The notes beneath the pieces were generated by a model. That model had not been told where the DNA came from. It saw only the letters and a program-made list of their open reading frames with translations, and did no database searches. Positions 1 through 11,961 of a stretch of DNA of 64,000 bases are shown in pieces. The position numbers and the translations under genes were made by a program. Every line of letters starts with the position of its first letter. The first letter of the stretch is position 1. The stretch is from Dentipellis sp. KUC8613 (Eukaryota > Basidiomycota > Agaricomycetes > Russulales > Hericiaceae), in assembly GCA_002286715.1 (NCBI GenBank), contig NSJX01000036.1, positions 56,535-120,534 of the forward strand. The letters run 5' to 3'.

Positions 1-3000
1 GAGAGATGCGACGAGTCTAACGTCGGTCACGAGATGATCACGTGTAGCTGGCGCGGCCCCCTTGCGCCACTCCGAGTTCTCCCAGTCTCTAGTAACGCAG
101 TACTCGACTTGTCCGTCACTGCTTACTAGAGACTCGGTCACCAGTCTAGAGACAAGTCGCGATTGGCGTCCAAGTCGTTGTGGGTCTGGGTTTAAAATCT
201 CGGGATGTGCCGGCGCAGCGCAAACGCGCCACGTCGCACGTCGACTCTTGTCTTCTTGCATCCATCTGCCTCGCCCACCAGGCCTCGCAGCATTTCGCGA
301 CTTTTTCTCGTCGTGTGTTCGCTGGCGTAAGGATAGGTACGTTCATTTACTTACCTCTTCCAATTCCTCTATATAGCACATCATATTGTGACCGATACAA
401 GAGTACGTTCCGCCCCGCTTTCCGCTACTTCCCTCACGTGTCCTACTTACCATGGCATCTTCAGTTCGACGCGGCGTTTGCAATGTTGCCCTCGAAGTTT
501 TCCCTTATATGAGCGGGCCTGTGGAAGCTGAAGGGCAAGAGGAAAAGTGTGGGCTGCGGCTTGGTGCTCTCTTACAAACTTGGCTTCGAGATATGCGTAC
601 GGTAAGTCTCGCAGTTGTATCCTTCTCATTATCGCATAACTGCCTGCTAATGCCGAGGGCATGGTTTGCTTTGGAATAGCCTGTTGCATCAAGTTCGGCC
701 CCGGAAACGCAATCATGAATGACTTCAGTGAGGTGCCCCCTTGTCGTGCACCTCCACGTCGTGCCCTCGCCTCGTCGTGCCTTCTTCGCGATATCGCGCC
801 CTCGTCGTGCCCGTGCACCCTTCTCGCACCCTTTCCAGCCCCTGTCTCGCCCTCATGCCGTCCTCGCACTCGCTCACACTCATGCCCGCCCCCTTCTCGC
901 GCATCTCGTACGGCCGTCGCGCCTGTCTCCTTTCGCACACCGGCGGCCAAGGTCATCTGTGCTTGCGTTTCTGTCGATATCGACCGGCCATCTGGATGCG
1001 ACGATGCTCGTCGATGCGAAGACCTCAAACAGCCCGCGATTGCGAAACGGTGCCATTTGGAACTTGAGTATCTATGATCACGAGGGACCCGCGTTTGTGT
1101 GGATATGCGATGCTCAGGCCTTCTCGCGGAATCCATGGCTCGTCGTGCCTCTAGTGCGTATCCTTGTATAACCTGCTGTTGCGTAGTAGTATAGTTAGAT
1201 GTATCTAGCAGGAGAAATGAGGAATATAATCTGTTTCCAATATGTCCTAAGTGTGAACCAATTTCAAGCAAATAGAACTGCTAATAGTATGCTAAGCCTG
1301 CGATAATTGTACACCGAGATGTGTCTTAGCACGGGCTTTGCTCATCATTAGCGTCTAATTTAGGTCTAAATTGAAGCCAATAAGACGGGGGGTAAGCAAA
1401 ACGGTCTAATTTCCTAACCGATGCCAATTTGTACCAATTTGTACCAATTTGCAGGTGGGGGTTTTCCTGATGCTCACTGCCCCCCCTACACCGCATTTAT
1501 TGCGTAGGATTCATGCCTTTCCGATCTTTGGAAGTTATGTGTTTTCACCCTCTACGTGCCTCGAAATCTCCCTCCCCGGCGCACTACCTGATTCGATGAT
1601 TTGTTTTTGCTACGCTAAGCCAACCCCTCTGCTTTTTGACGCGCCACTAATCGCGTTACGAGGCTCTACAAGCGATGTCCTTTGATTGTTTTATAAGGAG
1701 GATCTATCGAACGGATAACAGAACTTGAGCTAACAGGGTGGCCGTGCGTATACCTATCGAAAACGCTGTTTGCGGCTCATCATCGCGTTTTCGAGACTTC
1801 ACATCCTTTGGATCGCTAGCAAATATCTTGCAGCTTGGTACAAGGTCGTAGACTGTCGCTAGTTAGGTATACGTTCCAGTCGCGAGCCATCGCAAGATAG
1901 CAAAATCTTCCGCAGAGCTCGCCACCGCTGCAGGCAGTCAGATTCTTGTGATGTATATACACTGCAATTGTTTCGCAAATTTTGAAGGCGAACCGATGTG
2001 TATAGACGCCAGTCTTCTCGTTTTTGAAGTTGCTTCATGGCTTGAAGACAGCCCAATCGTCTTCGGAAAGTGCCGGAGGGCGCCAATCGAGGCGGTGACA
2101 TGGTCTTCTCCTCCTCCTTACTGTCATGCTAGAGCGTTATCGACCATGGTGCACTCGCTTCGTACGGCATGTCATCGTATATGGTGGTACAAGATCCAAT
2201 GGCAGATATCTAGCACCGTCACAAAACATCTCCGAACATCTCTGAAGGCGAACAAACCCGGATGTCTTCGACGCAACTTGACAGTATCCTCTATGGTTTC
2301 ATATTATCGATGGTGACGGTAACCTTGTTGATCGACTGATATCCTTGTGTCGGCAATTTTGAAACGCCATATGCCGCCCTCATCCTCATCGAACAAGTGA
2401 AAAGGCTTTACTCGGTCGAGCGGACTATTGGGACAAGGTTCGTCTATAGGAGCAGCGTTACCGTATTCGCACTGGAATGGCTCATACTAACGTTAGCTTC
2501 TAGTTCGAGGAACTTGCATGATGCCGCAATCACCATGCTCCTACGATCTCTCGGACAGCTGTGATGCTTGACTCCGCCTCCACCGAAGCCAGGAACCAGC
2601 CGACGGTCTGCTTCTCACCTTCTCAGTAAGTAGTAGTATCTCCAACTATGCCGAATTCCTGTCTGAAGTATCTCCTAGAAATCAAGTGGGCTACGATGCT
2701 TGATCCCGATCCCCAAAGTCGTCATTTCGCAAGGTCGTCTTTGAGATCCGTCCGTGCTACCAACGGCATCACGGAGACTATCTGCTGCCCACCTTTCTGT
2801 GTATGGCATCCGGGTATACTTACCCTTCTTATGTACTGTGCTGCTATCATATCTTCATCGATCGCGCCCAGAGATTCCTCGCTTCTCGGGAACCCGCAAT
2901 CCGCATCGCTTTCCACTGATCTCGTTATTCAATAGACGATAGCCTGCAATATCTTTTGCCATTTCCTTATGCAGTGCGAAAGGGCCATCTGGATACATGG

Positions 3001-4179
3001 GGACAGCGCAGTTATAACCAATTACTGGCTTTTACGACATTGCTCTGCATATCGTTCGTGGTCTCGTGTATTGAATGTCCTACACTCCTACAGGCCCATC
3101 GAGCGCGTGCTCTGGATCTACCTGCTCATACGGCATTTCTCTGGCGCCTCTTTTCGTGCGTGTATTCTGCCCCACATACCGCAGCAGCAGTTCCTGTGTC
3201 GTTGTTTGACCCTGCTTCTAGTCGTCCGCCATCGCCACCGTTGATGCACTTTCCCTCTTTACAGCGCTCGGCGGGCTCTCACCGTGCCTTCACAAGATCC
3301 TGATCTGTTGCAGCCACTCTGTCAACACGGAGTATGCGTTAATTCCGAGGACATGTGTCTACTACACTCGGTCAGCGGTTTGGGTGAATTGCAACGCAGC
3401 GCTGAGTGAGGCGTCTGTATCTACTTTTGTGCTCTTATACTTACGGGCTCTATCCGAGAATCGACAGTTATAGCAATGATCCCTCTTGGGTACTTACTAC
3501 CTGACGACTCACGCGCCCAAATCGCATCAGTTTCTCTGGTTGTTGCCGGTGTCATTGTCGAATAGGGCTGAGTTGTGAGCCTGTGACAGATGGCAGCCTT
3601 CCACTGCAGTTATGTGAGCCATCGGTCATCGTGTCAGGTTTCCCCATTTACTCACGCATAATTCCCATGCATGAATCGCTTTAGTATCTTGAAGACGGTC
3701 AGCCGCCTTGTATGCCTATACTACACTTGGACTAAGGTGTATTCGGATTCATAGGGCCGTGTGCCTTCCCGAACACCACCATTCCTAGGGATGATAGATT
3801 ATCTGCGCCGGCGGTCAGCCACTGCGCTGCGCCAAAGATCTTGGATCTGTTGCCCTGGAATGGAGCTTATCTGTCAGGACTTCGTACAGACTGGAGTAAA
3901 TCGCAGTGCGTTCCGTTTTGGGCACTGAGCTGCCCTCTGCGGAAGCGCGGGGTGATCTAACCAGGTGGTCTGCCAGTGGTAACACTTGTGCGTCGGCTTG
4001 CGGTGCGTTCACCACCGACGGTGATATCATCGAGATGTACCCTTGGTCTCTGCGCGGGATGTCCGATGCCCGCGATGATTGCGCACTCGGCGTTGCGCCG
4101 ATGCGGTCCGTACGTGCAGTTAAATAGAGGGCCCAAGGGGCTTGAGTTCAACACCTTACCACTTGCAGATTTTCTAGCC
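1..4179. other. Gene-poor left edge; no gene supported
   Basis: About 4.2 kb of mixed composition with no exon chain that I can link to a family. Reading frames here are short or low-complexity. The best small candidate starts at an ATG at 452 (about 50 codons up to a GT donor near 601, with an AG acceptor near 679) but resembles nothing I know. Positions 1356-1456 are AT-richer and carry a short tandem of a TGTACCAATT-like unit (about 1425-1455). The lower GC and lack of codon structure suggest decayed or regulatory DNA, possibly old transposon remains. Confidence 0.5.
743..890. repeat. Imperfect C/G-rich short tandem repeat
   Basis: Repeated, degenerate copies of a roughly 10-base unit of the form CTCGTCGTGCC and CTCGCACCC occur through this stretch. 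It opens long frames on both strands that are compositional artefacts and should not be read as genes. Confidence 0.5.
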
Positions 4180-5478
4180 ATGCAGACCATCCTCTCCTCT
4201 CTCGTCAGAGCCGCTGGCTCTCTCTACATTGGTGACCATCCGCAATGGCGCAGTGCTGACCCGTCGCACGATGACGACCACAACTCGTACGTTGTTGTCT
4301 CTTTCCTCTTCAGCCTATGCTCCGCCCTAATCCCTGGCATTCACACTCAGCGATTCTCCGTCTTGCGGAAAGGTTCGTCGTCTTCCTGTTCTATGGTATT
4401 CCTTCCTAACATAGCTGTCGCCCGCTAGCTGCTCAGCCGACCCGAAGTTGCAATGCTCATGCGCTCATACCTCGATCGGCTTCAAATCCCCTACCCCACT
4501 CCGTCAGACCAAAGTGCTTTCGAACAAACCTGTGTCGAAATCTGCTTCGAGCGAGGGTACATGACGCCGACGGACCAGTCGCTGCGGCCATTCCTGAGCG
4601 TCGGAGCCGCCATGGCGTGCAACGGCTTCCTGCACCTGCCCAGCATCCCCGCGCGGCAGTTCATCTGTTTCGTGTCCGCGTTCATGCTGCTCTCGGAGGA
4701 CAGGCTCAAGGAGGACATTGACGCCATCCGGGCGTTCAGCGAGTGCTTCACCCGCAACGAGCCGCAGAAACACCCCATGCTGGACCACCTCGCGGCGCTT
4801 GTCCACCAGCTGCCGGAGATCTTTGACCAAGTCGCAGCAAGCATCATGACCACCTCCGTGTTGAACTTTATCACCGCCATCGCGCTGGAGCACGAGTTGG
4901 AGGGCACAGCTGTGGGTCCCGCTCCGTTATCTTTCGCCCGCTGCGATAGTCATGCTGACTCTGGGGTGATGTATAGTTGGAGAAGAGCGCCGTACGGTAC
5001 CCCATCTTTGCGCGGGTCATGACTGGCGCCGGGGAGATGTTCGCGCTGTGGGTGTTTGGCGTGCAGGGTCTGCCGCTCGGCGCGTACCTGCAGGCGGTCC
5101 CCGACATCGTCGACTTCATCAACTACGGAAAGTAAGCGTCTCCGTCTCCGCGGTGCATGCTCGCGTCCACGCCGTGCTGACGCAGACGCCCACAGTGACA
5201 TCCTGTCGTTCTACAAGGAAGAAATGGCCGGCGAGACCGTCAACCTGGTGCACACGCTCGCGCGGTGCCGCGGCGTGCCCCACGCCGCGGTGCTGCGCTC
5301 CCTCATCGACGATGCCGTCACTGCGCACGAGCGTACCCTGCGCACCCTAAGCCCGCACCGCGGCGCGTACGAGACGTACCGGCGTTTTAGCGAGGGGTAC
5401 GTCGCGTTCCATGTCGCCACGCGGCGCTACAGGCTCGACGAGCTCGAGCTCGGGCTGCAGGGCCCCGTGTCGGAGTGA
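4180..5478 (+). CDS. Trichodiene-synthase-like (TRI5 family) terpene synthase
   Basis: Class I terpene cyclase expected to ionise farnesyl diphosphate and make a sesquiterpene; product unknown. Five exons join in frame: 4180-4286, 4351-4372, 4429-4911, 4977-5131 and 5196-5478, giving 349 residues, close to TRI5 enzymes. The metal-binding NSE-type motif NDILSFYKEE begins at residue 256; the join AA|T across the last intron creates its Asn. A basic RRYRLDEL segment at about 332 matches the C-terminal RRYRL signature of trichodiene synthase. The Asp-rich site is atypical: SEDRLKED at about 132-139 instead of DDxxD. The start is the first ATG that keeps the chain open, but the first two exons (43 residues) are the least certain part. 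Gene end lies 314 bp from the convergent P450 A. Family assignment is from the motifs; bona fide trichodiene formation is not implied. Confidence 0.88.
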
Positions 5479-5792
5479 GCGAGCTGCGGGCGGCGTCTCT
5501 TGCTTGCAAACGAACATTGCTATCCACGGAAACACGGTATCATTACTTCATTTTACTCTTGCCCTATGCGCGCACTGCTCCGAGTCCACTTTCGCTTTCG
5601 CTCTAGTTCTAGTTTTTCGTTTTCGCTGTCGCTTCGTCCTGACCGCTCCGGAATCCGGAGCCTCCTTATGCACCTGTCATTGTAACTGTATCATATGTAC
5701 CACCACCATCACCAGCCCACTGCCAGCCTTACATCTCGCAATATACACAATACACGACGCATGACCCCCGACCCCGCAGCAGACGCATTTCC

Positions 5793-8592
5793 TCACTCAG
5801 CAGCAGCAGCGCGCTTGCGGAACTCCAGATCCGCCTTGCCAGGCAGACACGCCGCGGCGAGGTAGTCGTTCGGCGGGCGGCCCGTGCCCGGCGGGAAGCG
5901 GACGTCGTACGTGAGCACGACGTGCGCGAGCATCGCCTTGAGCTCGACGGCTGCGAAGAAGCGGCCCGGGCTGTCCGGGCGCAGGTGCGATATGCATATG
6001 CACACAGATCAGCGCGCTGGGAGTGGGAGAGCGAAAAGAGGACGCCACGGAAATGGTGGCGCGGACATAGGACGTGGGTGTAGAGACGGAGACGGAGGCG
6101 GACGTACCAGGCGTGCTTCCCGTGCCCGAAGGAGAGATACTCCGGCTGCGTCGCGGCGAGCGGGGCTCGGTACCCCTGTGTGTGCTCCTTGTCGTCCGCG
6201 CCCTTGTCCTCGTCGGCGTGCTGGTCCTGGCTATGCAGGAAGCGCCACGGGTCGAACGTGCGCGCGCGCGGGTGGTACACCGGGTCCTGGTTGACAGAGA
6301 GCACGGGCACGGCGAGCATCGTCCCGCGCGGGACGGTCGCGCCGTTCGAGAAGGTGAACGGGCGCAGGGCGAGGCGCTGCATTGCCCCTGTGGGACGTGG
6401 AGGTGCGGGTGGGAGGCATCAGCGGTGGGGGGTGAGCGTTGGGCATCAAGGGTCGGTGAGGCAGGACATGAAGTATCAGGCATCAGGAGTCAGCCATCAG
6501 CCATCATGCGACAGTGGTTGGTGGACAGCGAACGGGACCGTCGTGGTTGTCCAGCGCCGGGGATCAACGCCAGAGCCAGGAATGAAAGGCAAAGTAAAGT
6601 CGCCGTCGGGGCCGCGCGGTCGGAGATCAGATGTCGGTCGGATGTCGGGTCGAATGGAGTGGAGTGCAGAACAGCGAAGAAATCGCAAAGTCAGCACACG
6701 GGGAATAAAGTCCAAAAACAGGAATTCGATGTATCAGAAGAGGTGGTGAGGAGAGAGAGAAAGAGACCGAACGCACAGATGCCCGTGGCGTCGATGCGCA
6801 GGACTTCTTTCAGGAAGCTCTCCACAGCCGGCATGGCGTCCAACGCGCGCTTCGTCCACCCGCCGTGCGCTGCGAGTGCGCGCTCCGCGTCGGCGCGCAG
6901 CGGTGCCGCGTGTTCTGGGTTGGCGGCGAGCCGGTAGAGCGCGAAGACGAGCGTCTGCGGGGTTGAGGTGCGGGGTGATGAGAACGGCGTGTGACAGAGA
7001 ACAAACGAGCGGTGACGAGAGATTGTGTTTCAGGGAGCCGAGTAAGAGTGGAAGGTTGAAACGGAAGGGTGAAGGAAAGACAGAGGACATACCATCGACG
7101 TCGTGTGGATCGCGCCGAAATTGATCAACAGGATCCTCAGCGCAAGCTTCTCGATCTCCTGCTCGTCCCCGCGTGCGGCGTCCATGCACCACATCAGCAT
7201 GTCGTTCTTCCGACACTCGTCAGCCACGAATTTAAGTCGTAATCCGACGGGTGCATAGACACACGCACCGGCTTTTCCTTCTCCCAAGCCTCTCCATCCC
7301 CCAGCTCACGCTGCCTCGCGCGGCGCGCATTCACCAGGGGCTCAATATGCCTTGCACAGCGGCGCGTGCACGAGCGGACGTTGCTGAACGCCAGGGCCGC
7401 CAGCCTGTCAAGTCACCTATCAGCCTCAGTACAAGCCACAAGACTGAAACAGGGCGCGCAAGGACGCACGGTTTGAGGAAGTCAGGGAAGAGCTTGAGGA
7501 TGACGGCCGCCTTGACGATCTCGAGCGTGAACTGGATGTTGAGCTCCTGGAAGTCGGCGTCGCGGCCTATCGTATGGTTAGTCGCATGAGCGTTTCGCAG
7601 AGATATAATTGGAAGCGGAAACAAGAATCAGAAAGGGAGCACATACACAGCGGCGCGCCGACGAAGACGCGGTTGCTCGTCTGGCACACGACGCGCATGA
7701 GCGTCTCCGCCGCGGGGTAGCGTGTCCACTCTGCAGCCGCACCAGGCATCAATCAGCACGCGCGACAGTAGAAGAGGCGGAAACGGACCTTCAGCCGCGG
7801 GGATGATGCCGCGGAACGCGCGCACGAGCTCGTCGTGGAGCGGATCCGCGAGCCCGGCGAGGCTGCGCGTGAGCCCGGCGCGGATGAGCGCGGTGTGGTA
7901 CGGGTCGCGGCGGAGCTGAGGGCCGACGGTCCAGTCTGTTTGCAGGAACTGGTGGTGGCGGCGGTGGTGCGTGACGTGCACCGGTGTCAGATTCGCTCCG
8001 GGATGCGAAAATGGGGAAGGGGATGGGGACAGGGAAAGGGAAGGGACGCACGACGAAGAGGGCGTGCTCGAATGACAGGACGTCGTCGGGCGCCTTGCGG
8101 ATGTCCTCGACGGCGCGCGTGTCGGTGGCGACGACGAGCCAGTGGTCGAGCATGGGCACCTTGAAGAGGCCGCCTTTGAACTGGGCCGCGGACGCGGGTG
8201 CAGATGCGCGTCAGCGATCGGGTGGGGTTTGAACGACGGAAGCAAAGCCGAAGACCCAGACCTCAGAACTCAGGACTCGGAACTCGAGACCAAAGCGGTA
8301 TGGATGGATCTGGGTAAGTGGATGTGCTAGGCGTACCTTTGTGTACCCCTCATCGATGATGCTCTGGCTGGCGAGCACGAAGCGAAAGGCGGTGATGTAG
8401 GACGTGAGCCGGCCGGGGTGGCCAACTGCTGGGATGGCGTCGAGCTGTCGTGCGGGTCTGTCAGTTTCAAAATAGCATGCCATCCAAGGAAAGGAGTGAA
8501 TGACGGACGTTTGGTCCGAGGGTGAGATACCACCGGAGGATGAGGAGAGAGAGGACGAGCGCGCCCGCGGCGGCGTATGTCGATTGCTCCAT
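5793..8592 (-). CDS. Cytochrome P450 A (basidiomycete ent-kaurene-oxidase-like type)
   Basis: Membrane-anchored haem monooxygenase. Start ATG at 8592-8590; exon 1 (8592-8509) encodes an N-terminal membrane helix (MEQSTYAAAGALVLSLLILR), and exon 2 resumes at 8444 after a 64 nt intron. About a dozen exons follow. The I-helix region reads LINFGAIHTTS, the variant seen in this basidiomycete group. The ExxR motif is EVLR, near 6810-6830. The haem-binding loop FGHGKHACPGRFF is assembled across an intron at about 5955-6110 and contains the cysteine ligand. The last residues are acidic and alanine-rich, and the stop is at 5793-5795. The gene is convergent with the terpene synthase and divergent from the carboxylesterase, so it is the first candidate oxidase for the cyclase product. 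I cannot assign a CYP number by eye. Confidence 0.88.
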
Positions 8593-11500
8593 GGCAGCGT
8601 TCAGACGTCCACTTGTTCAACTGTTCACCCGTTCAAAGCGTTGCACGCGTACGTATGCCGTGCGTTCCGTCCGACGTCCGATGGAAATAGCTAATAGCTC
8701 TAGATCTGGGGCTCACCGCGCACCGACAGCTGAGAATGTTCGAGCGTTTGGAGTTTGGACGACGCCAGCTGCAGCCTGGGAGCCGGGCGCTTGAGCGGCT
8801 GCGGCCGTTATATACCGCTCGCCATAGGCCGCCCACATAGTCGGCGGCTCGTGCTGGCGAGATGTAAAGATACCTACATCTGATTGTGCCCTGCAGAAGC
8901 AAGGCAAGGCCTGCTTCCTCTCGTTTCTTGACGCTCAGCTACACGCGCCGCGGCGCGCGCGTGGACGGACCCCGGGCACTGTCGCCTCGATATTTGACAT
9001 TATATACTTGTTATCGTAGAGCACAGTCAGTGTGTAGCATGCTCGCCTCTGACGTGGCGAGCCTGTTAGAAAGTCGTTGGTGAAGAGGGTTTGTATGATA
9101 AGCCGAGTCATGCTTGAGTGACAAGACTAGAAGGTCTGGACTAATTCGTTGTCGGATCCTACCAAGCCCATGTTGGTTCCTTCAAAGCTCAAATCAACTT
9201 CACACACGCTAGGTATATATACTACCTGATCTCGGTCCAAATTCATTACACCGAGGGCGTGGAAGAAACGACAACATCTAAGTATTGTGGAGGTCAGACC
9301 CTCCCAGACAAATAACCGCAGAACTGCACGATTGATACCCGATACCTTTCGGACTCACATCCCCATTGTCGTTTGCCAGGCTGTCAACTTCTGGGAAACA
9401 TATAAGAGCAACGTTGAGTGGAGTCGGTGTGCACTCAGTATCCCGACATGACAGTGGAGACATGGGGCTCGAAGCATTTATTAGGCGGCGAGAGCGCGAC
9501 CTCAGCCTGCTGGTGATTGTACCGAATTCAGAAATCGGTAGTCGGCACGATGCTCCTCGCAGTCGGTAACGCACCAGATGTGTACATCCCAGCCCCTGTA
9601 GGATCGTGTTCCCAGAGTATGATGAGTAGACCCATTCGTTTGCGGTCCGAGTCTGCAAATTGCAAGGCGTTGGAGCACCGTGTCGTGAACGTTCGCCGCA
9701 AAGCCGGCAAGTCTCAGGAGAACCGTCGCTCTTTCCAGGCTGTCAACTTCTGGGAACCATACGAGGCCGGTAGACATCCAGCATCCCGACAAAGCATCGA
9801 AAAGATCGAATTCGGAGGGTGTAGGTGTGAGCGACGAGAGCGTGTCCTGATGGTGAAAGTGATTGAACCGAAGGTAGAGGCCCGGAGTCGGTCCGCTGCG
9901 TTCCCGAATTTGAAGGCGGTCGAAAAGCGGACGTTGAACGTTGAGCTCGAGACTCGCAGAGATAGAGTGGCTGTCCGCAGTCGCAGTTTGTTGATGTACC
10001 ATAGTGTACACCGCCGTGAGACGCGCCTGGGATTGCACCCAGTAGCATTTGAATTTTGCGGCCAGCCATGATGCATGACTGATAAAACAGCGAAGTCAAG
10101 GAGGCGTAATGGCGAGCTCTTAGACAGAGTGCGACACTATGAAGTGTTCGTAAGGTCAGCAGTTTCCCCAGCACCGTCCAAATCTCGTCTTGCTCCGACA
10201 GTACCCCTGCATCGCGCACCCGGAGTATGAGAGACCCATCCGAGTCGTACAAATTCGCAGCGCCATCAAGATTGAAAATGTGACGACAGAGTTCTATGTT
10301 GTACACGTTCCCCGGGTCCACAAAGCCGGCAAGTTTCAATCGAACCGTCGCTCTTAGACTTTCCAGGCTGTCAAGTTCAGGGAACTGTACGAGTGCGATG
10401 CGTCAAGTCAGTTTGCAGTCAGTTTGGGTACACGGACACATAACGGTGGAAAGGATAGGATTCGGAGGGTGTAGGCGGAGAGAGCGCGTCCTGATGGTGC
10501 CAGTGTTTCAACCAAAGTTAGATGTCGGGAGTCGGCACGACGCGCTCGCGGGCTTGGAAGGCGGACGTTGAGCTCTAGATTCGCAGAGATACATGTAGTG
10601 GCTGTCCGCAGTCGCAGTTCAGTGGTGCACCAGAGGTAAGCGATAGTGTACGTCGCCGTGAGATGCGCCTGTGACCGTTCCCAGTAGTTAGGCGAGCGAT
10701 ACGAAGGAGAGATGACAGGCGGTCAGTTATATAAATGATAATATATGGCAATTAAACGGCGCCGTCAAACCTCGAGAAATGTTGTCAACGAGACCAGGCT
10801 ACATGGATATCAACCCTGACCCGTCGTCTGTAGAGCGCTTTGCTTCGCTCTAGTTTTCTGTTAGATGATCAAAACATAACCCCGCAGATGACCCGATGAC
10901 CAGCCCGTGCCTCATACCCATCTTGCGCAAAATTACAGCCTGCAGCGGCCGACACGGCAGACGGCGCACCACGCGCACCTCAGAGTGCCTGGCAGCCGCA
11001 CCGGGGGGGCAATGTTACCAGGGCACCGCGCCTCGAGCGGCGGGAGAATGGCTTGAAGGAGCGATGATGCGGTGGCGGAATCAGCAACGGCAGGGGTCCT
11101 GGGTACCCGTGCACGCTGAGCATGTGAGTCGTTTATGCAATAGTTCATTTAAACTGATACCGAGAGATCCGGGGGCGGGGGCTCAGAGAAGTGCGTCGGA
11201 GAGCCCGCATGCGTGCCGACGTATCGCGCTTTCTCTTGCTCGGCGACGTTTTCGCAGTTCGCGACGAGGAGATTGGGCGAGTAAAGTTGAACGACTCGAT
11301 CGGGCTCGCGGAGGTAAATTGCTAGGCCCGGGCTGAGTCATCCGTTCGCACGGGCTCTCTCAATGGACCTAATTTTTGGTTCCGTTTGGAGGTAAGTAAC
11401 GTCGAGCGACACAGCCGTTTTGGCAGAATTACTTACGCCCTGGCCTGCCTCAAGGCTCTCTCTTCCCTGTTTCACGCTATGCCCTTGAGCTCTACGCCCG

Positions 11501-11961
11501 CTGTTCCTGCTCTACGCCCAATAAAATTCGCATTTCACCATATCGATATGTTCCCCGGCGGCGCACTGCGGATCAACGCATGGGCATGGCCATAGTGGGC
11601 ATGTTGCGACGGGGTGCCGACAGACGCGGTCGCGAGCCGATAATAAACGGAGACAGGACGACAGCGGCACAGGGGGAGGCGTCGATGGAAATGAAATGGT
11701 GCGGGGGCAGGAGCAGGGAAGTGCACAGTGTGCGAGCTGTGATTGGGCACGGGACGTGGGTAAGCGGGAGAGAAATATAGAACAGAGGCAGGATGTGCAC
11801 ATCGACGCAGGCCCGCCCGCCCTGAGTCCGAGGCACATCCCCCACGATCGTCATCATCTCAACCCATCCCCGCCTTCCCCAGTCACCTACACCTCCGCCA
11901 CCAGATGTTATTTAAGTCCCAGCACATACCCCGTCTCCCACTCTCTCTTCCCGTCCCGCCC
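8593..11961. other. 3.4 kb intergenic region between divergent genes
   Basis: Upstream region shared by P450 A (minus) and the carboxylesterase (plus). It contains the degenerate direct repeats listed separately and otherwise no gene that I can support. 10896-11336 has an open frame but no exon or domain signal. The esterase-proximal 300 bp is C-rich and pyrimidine-tracted, as common in basidiomycete promoters. Confidence 0.45.
9378..10700. repeat. Three degenerate direct repeats (about 0.5 kb unit)
   Basis: Three diverged copies in direct orientation: about 9378-9570 (partial), 9590-10070 and 10180-10700. Shared words include CCAGGCTGTCAACTTCTGGG (9377, 9736; as CCAGGCTGTCAAGTTCAGGG at 10363), ATTCGGAGGGTGTAGG (9809 and 10449) and GTGGCTGTCCGCAGTCGCAG (9967 and 10599). 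The minus strand of the copies gives related open stretches, such as a FPEVDSLE-like segment followed by diverged repeats, so this may be a triplicated and decayed gene. I do not recognise the family. Confidence 0.6.

Noticed and set aside
452..679. Possible small gene at the left edge
   Set aside because: A short frame with one plausible intron but no family resemblance and no downstream exon; mentioned only in the edge entry.
1356..1456. Terminal sequence of a DNA transposon
   Set aside because: Short direct repeats are present, but I found no inverted terminal repeats, target-site duplication or transposase.
5797..6483. Second minus-strand frame overlapping the end of P450 A
   Set aside because: Out of frame with the haem loop and Ser/Arg/Thr-rich; the correct frame carries FGHGKHACPG.
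10896..11336. Plus-strand ORF of 146 codons
   Set aside because: No start context, domain or splice evidence; composition resembles random GC-rich DNA.
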